Both the position numbers and the translations under genes were made by a program. A DNA stretch of 18,721 nucleotides from JAAGZL01 sp964628835. Lineage in GTDB: Bacteria; Pseudomonadota; Gammaproteobacteria; Chromatiales; Chromatiaceae. The notes beneath the pieces were generated by a model. The model had not been told where the DNA came from, did no database searches, and saw only the letters and a list, made by a program, of their open reading frames with translations. Positions 8,118 through 14,760 of the stretch are shown here, one piece after another. Positions within the stretch are counted from its first letter, which is position 1. Each line of letters starts with the position of its first letter. The stretch is from the NCBI GenBank assembly GCA_964628835.1, contig CAZVME010000064.1:1-18721 (forward strand), read 5' to 3'.

Positions 8118-8182
8118 AATAAGTTAGCCAACATTCTGAGTGACATACCTCAGAAAACACACAGATTCAGAGGATTCAGACC

Positions 8183-8992
8183 TTGACGCAAGATGCCGTA
8201 ACAAAGAGTGAGATTGCAGATGTTCAGAGCAGCATGGACACGCGCCAGATTGCAATAAACAAAGTAGGCATCAAGGACATACGGCACCCGGTCAAGATTA
8301 AGGACCGTACCGGTGGCGAGCAGCATACCGTTGCCAACTTCAACATGTACGTGAATCTTCCGCATAACTTCAAGGGCACCCACATGTCTCGCTTTGTGGA
8401 GATCCTCAACAGCTATGAGAAAGAGATCGGGGTCGAATCCTTCAATGAGATGTTGCAGGAAATGGCTGACCGCCTGGAGGCAGATGCTGGCCATATCGAG
8501 ATGAACTTCCCCTACTTCACCAACAAACAGGCCCCGGTTTCAGAGGTTCAAAGCCTGCTGGACTACGATGTAACTCTCATCGGAGAGATCAACCAGGGTA
8601 TCTCAATCATGTACATCCGGGTTGTGGTGCCGGTAACCAGCCTCTGCCCCTGCTCCAAAAAGATCTCCGAGCGCGGAGCCCACAACCAACGTTCCCATGT
8701 GACCGTTCAGGCCAAGGTTAGGGGGTTTGTCTGGATTGAGGAGATCATCGATCTAGTGGAATCAGAGGCCTCATGTGAACTGTTCGGACTGCTGAAACGT
8801 CCGGACGAGAAACATGTTACCGAACGCGCCTATGACAACCCAAAATTTGTTGAGGATATGGTGCGGGACGTGGCCATGCGCCTGAATGAGGATGACCGCA
8901 TCAGCTCCTATATAGTGGAATCAGAAAACTTTGAGTCCATCCACAACCATTCTGCCTACGCCCTGATCGAGCACAATAAAGAAAACGCCTAG
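8183..8992 (+). CDS. folE2: GTP cyclohydrolase IB (FolE2 type)
   Basis: FolE2 converts GTP to 7,8-dihydroneopterin triphosphate, the first step of tetrahydrofolate and queuosine-type pathways, and works with metals other than zinc, unlike FolE. The 269-residue protein has the hallmark SLCPCSKKIS segment. Active-site residues align by constant offset with Neisseria FolE2: Cys155, His167 (GAHNQR), Glu209 (RPDEK), Glu251, His254 and His256 (ESIHNH). The start is the TTG at 8183, supported by AGAGGA about 9 nt upstream; an internal ATG at 8234 would remove a poorly conserved leader. It ends 37 bp from the convergent glmM. Pathway partner folP lies in the next block on the other strand. No folE paralogue is seen here. 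Confidence 0.93.
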   Translation: MTQDAVTKSEIADVQSSMDTRQIAINKVGIKDIRHPVKIKDRTGGEQHTVANFNMYVNLPHNFKGTHMSRFVEILNSYEKEIGVESFNEMLQEMADRLEADAGHIEMNFPYFTNKQAPVSEVQSLLDYDVTLIGEINQGISIMYIRVVVPVTSLCPCSKKISERGAHNQRSHVTVQAKVRGFVWIEEIIDLVESEASCELFGLLKRPDEKHVTERAYDNPKFVEDMVRDVAMRLNEDDRISSYIVESENFESIHNHSAYALIEHNKENA

Positions 8993-9029
8993 CCCGGTTC
9001 TTTTCCAGGAATCCCAGGCTGTTCTCTGA

Positions 9030-10373
9030 CTAGCCGGCCACCACCAGATCACGCGCCACCGCCGCCAGACGTTCGGAAAGCTGCCTGACCTGGGTCTGAT
9101 CACTGCCCTCAACCATCACCCGTATCAGCGGTTCAGTGCCGGAGGGTCGCAACAATACACGTCCCTGGTCGGATAGCTCAGACTCAGCATCCCTGACCGC
9201 CTGCTGCATCACCGTGGATGCCATCACATCCACTCCATTCCCCAGACGCACATTGATCAGTTCCTGAGGATACTTCACCACTGCCTTACACAGATCCCCC
9301 AGGCTTTTGTCAGTACGCACCATTTCAGATAAAACCTGTAATGCGGAGACGATGCCGTCACCAGTGGTGGTACGGTCCAAACAGATAATATGGCCGGACG
9401 GCTCTCCACCCAGCACCCAGCCCTTCTGTTCCAATCTTTCCATGATACAGCGGTCACCAACCTGGACCCGCTCCAGCCCAATACCCAGCCCAGCCAGGGC
9501 GTGCTCCAGACCCAGATTGGTCATTACAGTGCCAACCACGGAGCCTGTCAGGCCACCATTAGACTGCCTGGCGCTGGCGATGACGTAGAGGATATCGTCC
9601 CCATCCACCACCTTGCCGTCTGCATCCACCATGATCAGACGGTCACCATCGCCATCCAGGGCCACACCCACATCTGCTCCCTGGGCCAGCACCTCTTTCT
9701 GCAGTGTTTCAATATGGGTCGATCCAACCCCGGCATTGATATTCAATCCATCCGGCTTATCACCGATGGCTATTACCTCGGCGCCCAGCTCTTCCAGCAC
9801 ATAGGGTGCGATATGGTAAGTGGCGCCGTTGGCACAGTCCACTACGATCTTCAGACCATGAAAGCCAATCTCCCAGGGGGTGGTGCCCTTACAGAATTCA
9901 ATATAACGACCGGCAGCATCGTTCACCCGAAACGCCTTGCCCAACTGCTCAGACTCCACCGTGGTCATATCCTGGTCCAGGGCCTGCTCTATCTCCATCT
10001 CCACCTCATCCGGTAGTTTTTTACCGGTGCTGGAGAAGAATTTGATGCCGTTATCATAGTGAGGATTGTGGGAGGCGCTGACCACTATACCTGCCTGCGC
10101 CCGCAGGGTACGGGTTAGATAGGCAATACCTGGAGTGGGCATGGGGCCCAATAGGTGGGTATCCACTCCGGCTGCCGCCAGCCCGGCCTCTAGAGCCGAC
10201 TCCAGCATATAGCCGGATATGCGCGTATCCTTTCCCACCAGCACTCGGCTTCCGGCCTGCTTGCCGAACACCCGTCCTGTGGCCCAGCCCAGCTTGAGTA
10301 GAAACTCTGGGGTAATCCTACCCTCGCCTACACGCCCTCTGATGCCATCGGTACCAAAATACTTTCTGTTCAA
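9030..10373 (-). CDS. glmM: Phosphoglucosamine mutase
   Basis: GlmM interconverts glucosamine-6-phosphate and glucosamine-1-phosphate, feeding UDP-GlcNAc for peptidoglycan and lipopolysaccharide. The TTG at 10373 gives 447 residues beginning MNRKYFGTDGIRG (E. coli MSNRKYFGTDGIRG, 445 residues) with GGGGGA about 6 nt upstream. A further in-frame TTG at 10394, also with an AGAGG site, would add seven residues. Catalytic phosphoserine is Ser101 in SASHNP; the metal loop DGDGDR follows GVAL at about 236-241; the substrate loop GEPSGH and the phosphate loop RPSGTEP are intact. Normally adjacent to folP; here about 300 bp with a hairpin repeat lie between them. It is convergent with folE2. Confidence 0.95.
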   Translation of the reverse strand: MNRKYFGTDGIRGRVGEGRITPEFLLKLGWATGRVFGKQAGSRVLVGKDTRISGYMLESALEAGLAAAGVDTHLLGPMPTPGIAYLTRTLRAQAGIVVSASHNPHYDNGIKFFSSTGKKLPDEVEMEIEQALDQDMTTVESEQLGKAFRVNDAAGRYIEFCKGTTPWEIGFHGLKIVVDCANGATYHIAPYVLEELGAEVIAIGDKPDGLNINAGVGSTHIETLQKEVLAQGADVGVALDGDGDRLIMVDADGKVVDGDDILYVIASARQSNGGLTGSVVGTVMTNLGLEHALAGLGIGLERVQVGDRCIMERLEQKGWVLGGEPSGHIICLDRTTTGDGIVSALQVLSEMVRTDKSLGDLCKAVVKYPQELINVRLGNGVDVMASTVMQQAVRDAESELSDQGRVLLRPSGTEPLIRVMVEGSDQTQVRQLSERLAAVARDLVVAG

Positions 10374-10674
10374 CTCTATTCCCCCAGCCGTCAATGATCG
10401 GCCTCTGATGTCACTGCGAACCTTGCGTACATGTAATTCTCAACCTACACATAATCGACTATTCAGCAATATTTGTAGGCAGTTCAAACTAATTTTTCAC
10501 TCTCGCAAAGGCGGCAAAAACGCGAAGCTACAACGAAACCGTTTTATTAACCAGGCCCCATAATATGGGTCCGGGTTGATAACTACTTCTCTTGGCGTAC
10601 TTTGCGTCTCTGCGCAAGTATTAATGATACAAACCCATTTAGCGCATTGCGTCTGAATATACCCACATTTCTTC
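10374..10674. other. 301-bp intergenic region between folP and glmM
   Basis: It contains the hairpin element at about 10500-10622 and nothing that looks like a gene. The remaining parts, 10374-10499 (upstream of glmM) and 10623-10674 (just after folP), are AT-richer. I see no clear promoter, although glmM may need its own if the hairpin stops transcription. Confidence 0.5.
10500..10622. repeat. Second CGCAAAG-type hairpin element, between folP and glmM
   Basis: The arms carry degenerate CGCAAAG-type units pointing inward (left about 10503-10527; right about 10586-10616 in reverse complement). The centre is a strong hairpin at 10544-10582: TTATT, AACC, GG and CCCAT pair with ATGGG, CC, GGTT and GATAA around an AAT loop, with three single mismatches. 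The left flank GTTCAAAC (10482-10489) also occurs beside the heptamers in the 586-720 element, so the two are probably related, but this copy lacks the TAGTATC termini. No credible coding sequence. Confidence 0.6.
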
Positions 10675-11529
10675 CTATGTAGGAAAACAGTTACCCACGG
10701 GCCCATACTTCACGGCGCTAAATACAGCCAGTGCATCGACCGTGGGTTTTACGTCATGCACCCGCAAAATGGACGCTCCACGCTCCATTGCCATAACCGC
10801 TGCCGCTACACTTCCATACAGCCGTTTATCTGCGGGCGCATGGTTCAGAATCGCTCCTATCATGGATTTCCGGGATATCCCAACCAACAGCGGCAACCCC
10901 AATTTCCCAAACTCGTCCAGACCAGCCAGTAGCGTAAGATTATGCTCCAGGGTTTTACCAAAACCAAATCCAGGATCCAGGATCAGGCGTTCCCGCGAGA
11001 TACCGGCAGCCAGGCACCTAGCAATACGCTGTTGGAAAAATTCTGCGATATCGGAGACCACATCAGCATATATAGGATCTTTCTGCATGGTGCGCGGCCT
11101 GCCCTGCATATGCATGAGACAGGTTGGAACTGCCAGTTCCTGTGCCGTTGTTATCGCCCCCGGGGCCTGCAAGGCCATTACATCATTGATCAGGCCGGCA
11201 CCGGCGGCAATCGCCTCGCGCATCACAACCGGTTTGCTGGTATCTATGGATACCAGAACTGACAGGCGCCTGCTGATTGCTTCGATAACCGGAATTACCC
11301 GGTCCAGCTCTTCCTGTTCAGATACGGCTCCCGCCCCGGGACGGGTGGACTCTCCGCCCACGTCGATAATATCGGCACCCTGCCGAAGCATCTGTTCTGC
11401 GTGGGAGACTGCGCTAGCAGGAGAAATGAAATCACCCCCGTCCGAGAAAGAATCGGGGGTGACGTTGAGAATCCCCATAACCCTGGGGCGTGAGAGGTCC
11501 AGCTGTTTACCTGCACAATCCAGAATCAT
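10675..11529 (-). CDS. folP: Dihydropteroate synthase
   Basis: FolP joins para-aminobenzoate to hydroxymethyl-dihydropterin diphosphate and is the sulfonamide target. The 284-residue TIM-barrel protein has NVTPDSFSDGG at 22-32, GGESTRPG at 58-65, SIDTSK (about 94), LILDPGFGFGKT (about 181-192), GISRKSMIG (about 219) and RVHDV near the end, all intact. The loops around the sulfonamide site look standard. The ATG at 11529 gives MILDCAGKQLDLSRP, a usual family start; the ribosome site is weak (GGA about 6 nt upstream), compatible with expression downstream of ftsH, whose stop is 57 bp away. It ends with TAG. Confidence 0.96.
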   Translation of the reverse strand: MILDCAGKQLDLSRPRVMGILNVTPDSFSDGGDFISPASAVSHAEQMLRQGADIIDVGGESTRPGAGAVSEQEELDRVIPVIEAISRRLSVLVSIDTSKPVVMREAIAAGAGLINDVMALQAPGAITTAQELAVPTCLMHMQGRPRTMQKDPIYADVVSDIAEFFQQRIARCLAAGISRERLILDPGFGFGKTLEHNLTLLAGLDEFGKLGLPLLVGISRKSMIGAILNHAPADKRLYGSVAAAVMAMERGASILRVHDVKPTVDALAVFSAVKYGPVGNCFPT

Positions 11530-11586
11530 GCCAATCCGTATTTATGGGTATGGACGTTTTTAGTAACTGCTTCTGGCTAAGACCAT

Positions 11587-13509
11587 TCAGTGCTGCCCGG
11601 CGGTCCCGCCGATCTCACCCTGCGACCCTTTCTTATCTACTTCAGACTCTACCTCAACACCACCGCCGGATTTTGGTTCAGAGTCATTCCATCCTTCAGG
11701 ATCTTTGGGGAGGTTGCCCGCCATGATGTCATCTATCTGGCTACAGTCGATGGTCTCGTACTTGATCAGGGCCTCGGCCATTACCTTGAGCTTATCCATG
11801 TTTTCCTTAATTATGCTCTCAGCACGGTCATAGTTGCGATCAATAAACGTCCTGATCTCGCCATCTATGGAGTAGGCGGTATCGTCCGACACATTCTTGT
11901 GCTGGGTAACAGAACGTCCCAGGAATACCTCTTCCTCTTCCTCACCATATGACAATGGACCCAGCTTTTCTGAAAGCCCCCACTTGGTCACCATGCTGCG
12001 GGCAATATCAGTGGCCCGCTTGATATCATTAGAGGCACCGGTGGTGATCTGATCCCGACCGAAGGTTAGTTCCTCCGCAACACGCCCACCAAACAGGCTG
12101 GAGATCTGGCTCTCCAGGCGCTCCTTACTCATGCTGTAGCGATCCTCTTCCGGCAGGAACATGGTTACACCTAGGGCCCGACCACGAGGAATGATGCTCA
12201 CCTTGTATACAGGATCGTGGGATGGCACCAGACGCCCAACGATGGCATGACCCGCCTCATGATAGGCGGTCAGCTTCTTCTCTTCATCACTCATAACCAT
12301 GGAGCGACGTTCGGTACCCATCAGGATCTTGTCCTTTGCGCTCTCCATATCGCTCATATCTACCAGGCGCTTGTTGGCACGGGCAGCAAACAGGGCGGCC
12401 TCGTTTACCAAATTAGCCAGATCGGCACCAGAAAATCCAGGTGTACCGCGGGCGATCAGGGCCGGCTTTACATCATCCGATACCGGCACCTTGCGCATGT
12501 GCACTTTAAGGATGTGTTCACGGCCACGGATATCCGGCAGTGGCACCACCACCTGGCGATCAAAACGTCCAGGACGCAGCAGTGCTGGATCTAGTACATC
12601 GGGACGGTTGGTGGCAGCGATTACGATTACGCCTTCGTTGCCTTCAAAACCATCCATCTCCACCAGCAGTTGGTTCAGGGTCTGCTCGCGCTCGTCATGC
12701 CCACCACCCAGTCCGGCACCGCGATGGCGGCCGACAGCGTCAATTTCGTCGATAAAGATGATGCATGGTGCATGTTTCTTGGCCTGCTCGAACATGTCGC
12801 GAACCCGGGAAGCACCCACACCCACGAACATCTCAACAAAGTCAGAACCGGATATGGTGAAAAACGGAACCTTGGCCTCACCAGCGATAGCTCTGGCCAG
12901 CAGGGTCTTACCGGTACCGGGGGAACCAACCATCAGCACACCCTGGGGAATCTTGCCGCCCAGCTTCTGGAACTTGCCCGGATCACGCAGGAACTCCACC
13001 ATCTCCGAGACCTCTTCCTTGGCCTCTTCTATCCCGGCCACATCGGCAAAGGTCACCTTGACCTGATCTTCGGTCAGCATGCGTGCCTTACTCTTGCCGA
13101 AGGACATGGCGCCACGACCACCGCCGCCGCCCTGCATCTGACGCATGAAGAAGATCCACAGACCAATCAGGATAAACAGCGGAAACCAGTTGATGAGGAT
13201 CGACATCAGGATGGACGGCTTCTCCGGTGGCACCGCCTCAATCTGAACATTGTTATTCAACAGATCTCCCACCAGTCCATCGTCGCCAGGGCTCTCGGTG
13301 ACGAAGGTAGTGCCAGAACGAAGTCTGCCATCAATCGTGCGTCCGGTAATCTTTACCGATTCAACCGATCCGTCTTTGACCTGCGCGATAAAATCTGAGT
13401 AGCTCAGGTTATTGGAACTCACTTTTTGCGCAGTGAAATTATTGAATACTGACATCAGGACAATCGCAATGATTACCCACAAGATCAGATTTTTTACCAT
13501 GTCATTCAA
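11587..13509 (-). CDS. ftsH: ATP-dependent zinc metalloprotease FtsH
   Basis: FtsH is the hexameric membrane AAA+ protease that degrades misfolded membrane proteins and regulators such as LpxC. The 640-residue protein has an N-terminal membrane helix (about 6-22), a periplasmic domain, a second helix (about 100-122), a Gly-rich linker, Walker A GSPGTGKT (195-202), Walker B IIFIDEID (250-257), the second region of homology near 300-320, and the zinc motif HEAGH (417-421). Walker A has Ser where E. coli has Pro, a position that tolerates change. The TTG at 13509 is preferred because TGAGGA lies about 8 nt upstream and gives MNDMVKNLILW; the ATG three codons later would be too far from that site. 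It is followed by folP in the same direction, as in E. coli. Confidence 0.97.
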   Translation of the reverse strand: MNDMVKNLILWVIIAIVLMSVFNNFTAQKVSSNNLSYSDFIAQVKDGSVESVKITGRTIDGRLRSGTTFVTESPGDDGLVGDLLNNNVQIEAVPPEKPSILMSILINWFPLFILIGLWIFFMRQMQGGGGGRGAMSFGKSKARMLTEDQVKVTFADVAGIEEAKEEVSEMVEFLRDPGKFQKLGGKIPQGVLMVGSPGTGKTLLARAIAGEAKVPFFTISGSDFVEMFVGVGASRVRDMFEQAKKHAPCIIFIDEIDAVGRHRGAGLGGGHDEREQTLNQLLVEMDGFEGNEGVIVIAATNRPDVLDPALLRPGRFDRQVVVPLPDIRGREHILKVHMRKVPVSDDVKPALIARGTPGFSGADLANLVNEAALFAARANKRLVDMSDMESAKDKILMGTERRSMVMSDEEKKLTAYHEAGHAIVGRLVPSHDPVYKVSIIPRGRALGVTMFLPEEDRYSMSKERLESQISSLFGGRVAEELTFGRDQITTGASNDIKRATDIARSMVTKWGLSEKLGPLSYGEEEEEVFLGRSVTQHKNVSDDTAYSIDGEIRTFIDRNYDRAESIIKENMDKLKVMAEALIKYETIDCSQIDDIMAGNLPKDPEGWNDSEPKSGGGVEVESEVDKKGSQGEIGGTAGQH

Positions 13510-13652
13510 TGTTTAATCCTCAGCAGACATCTCTGAACGTCAGCTAAAACCAATAAAAATCATACTTAACAACTGCCCAGTCTAACTAAAATAGTATCAG
13601 CTAAACCAAAGACCTACCTATTATCGGGTAACTACAGGACTCAGGCAGACTA

Positions 13653-14273
13653 CTACACATTAAAACCGGTCGCTACCAGATATACTTCCCTACTCTTGGG
13701 CCTGGACGCCTTGGGTTTTCGGGTCACCACCTTTCCAAAGTTGGCGCGCAGATCACGTATATACTGATCAAACCCCTCTCCCTGGAACAATTTGACCACA
13801 ATTCCGCCACCAGGTTTCAAAACCTCCTTGGCAAAATCCAGCGCCAATTCACACAAATACATGGCGCGGGGCTGATCCACAACCGCCATACCAGTTACAT
13901 TGGGGGCCATATCTGAAATAACAAGGTCAACCTGAGATCCCTCAAGTAGCTGCTGCATCTGCCCCAGCACGGCCTCTTCACGGAAATCACCCTGGATAAA
14001 ATCCACATCCTTAATCGGGTCCATTGGCAGGATGTCCAGCGCCACTACTCTGCCTTTAGAGCCAACAATCTTACCCACATACTGGGACCAGCCACCTGGC
14101 GCTGCCCCCAGGTCCACTATCACCTGTCCCGGCTTGATCAGCCGGTCCCGCTCCTGGATCTCCTGCAGTTTGTATACCGCACGGGAACGAAAACCTTCCT
14201 TTTGAGATTTAAGCACAAACTCATCTTTGAAATGGCGGTCAAGCCAACTCCGGCTACTCTTGCTTCGTTTCAT
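13653..14273 (-). CDS. rlmE: 23S rRNA (uridine-2'-O)-methyltransferase
   Basis: RlmE (FtsJ/RrmJ) methylates U2552 of 23S rRNA at a late stage of 50S assembly. The 206-residue protein has the SAM site VDLGAAPGGWSQY (53-65) and the catalytic tetrad Lys35, Asp121, Lys161, Glu196, each exactly three residues less than the E. coli Lys38, Asp124, Lys164, Glu199. The tail KASRPKSREVYLVA is typical. The ATG at 14273 gives MKRSKSSRSW. It is upstream of ftsH with a 143-bp gap that may carry a further ftsH promoter. The gene order rlmE-ftsH-folP-glmM is the E. coli order. Confidence 0.96.
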   Translation of the reverse strand: MKRSKSSRSWLDRHFKDEFVLKSQKEGFRSRAVYKLQEIQERDRLIKPGQVIVDLGAAPGGWSQYVGKIVGSKGRVVALDILPMDPIKDVDFIQGDFREEAVLGQMQQLLEGSQVDLVISDMAPNVTGMAVVDQPRAMYLCELALDFAKEVLKPGGGIVVKLFQGEGFDQYIRDLRANFGKVVTRKPKASRPKSREVYLVATGFNV

Positions 14274-14507
14274 ATTTTAAGCGCCAACCATGTTATTAAT
14301 TCCCAGGTTGCAGTAGATAAATCCCAGGCCACAGATTTCATCCAAAGCCGTTCCGCACAATAGTCAGCATTAGACACGCAGGGCACTGGCGGAAAGGATG
14401 TTCCAGCCATGGCCGGGGATAGCGACGGATGGCTATTATCAATCGTTTCGTATCTAAACCTCAAGTAGGTATTGCACGCCCACAAAATGAAAAACACTCG
14501 AATATTG

Positions 14508-14516
14508 TGCTATAAC
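14508..14516 (+). promoter_or_regulatory. Possible extended -10 promoter for fimV
   Basis: TGCTATAAC matches the extended -10 form TGnTATAAT at all but the last base. No good -35 sits at the proper distance, which extended -10 promoters do not strictly need. It would give a leader of about 240 nt before fimV that includes the two hairpins at 14635-14693. Confidence 0.35.
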
Positions 14517-14634
14517 TCTTTAATAGAGCGGAGAATTATTTTAACAAACATGCGCTATCAGTCCAGGGGACAAGGGACATAATCACACTTCATGGTGTTA
14601 TTACAAACATCTTTCATCAGCAATAATCAAAGTA

Positions 14635-14693
14635 CACTGCAGCAGGTGGTTCAAGGCTGCCTACAGTGCAAGCACCCCGCTGCCTTGTAGCGG
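14635..14693 (+). other. Tandem hairpins in the fimV leader
   Basis: The first hairpin pairs CACTG (14635-14639) with CAGTG (14664-14668) and GCAG (14642-14645) with CTGC (14657-14660) across a small internal loop. The second pairs CCGCT (14677-14681) with AGCGG (14689-14693) around a 7-nt loop. Neither is followed by a T-run, so they look more like a structured leader than a terminator. I do not recognise a known riboswitch. Confidence 0.3.
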
Positions 14694-14760
14694 TGGATAA
14701 TAATCAGATAAACCCATTGAGACACAGGTGGGTGCAATATTTAGAGGGCACCACATAGAT

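Larger units (their letters stand above)
14274..14760. other. 487-bp divergent intergenic region between rlmE and fimV
   Basis: No convincing gene. It holds an extended -10-like promoter site and, closer to fimV, two consecutive hairpins (14635-14668 and 14677-14693). A 75-codon minus-strand frame ends in an ATGA overlap with rlmE, but it starts at GTG without a ribosome site and its sequence resembles no family I know. Confidence 0.5.

Noticed and set aside
7995..8182. Zur box upstream of folE2
   Set aside because: No palindromic TGTTATA-type site was seen in the gap.
10497..10706. 69-codon minus-strand frame between folP and glmM
   Set aside because: It covers the hairpin element and the end of folP; the sequence is the by-product of the repeat, not a protein.
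13510..13652. Heat-shock promoter for ftsH
   Set aside because: No CTTGAA-like plus CCCCAT-like pair at suitable spacing was found on the minus strand.
14270..14497. 75-codon minus-strand frame ending in an ATGA overlap with rlmE
   Set aside because: The coupling-like overlap is attractive, but it starts at GTG with no ribosome site, resembles no family, and crosses the likely fimV promoter region.
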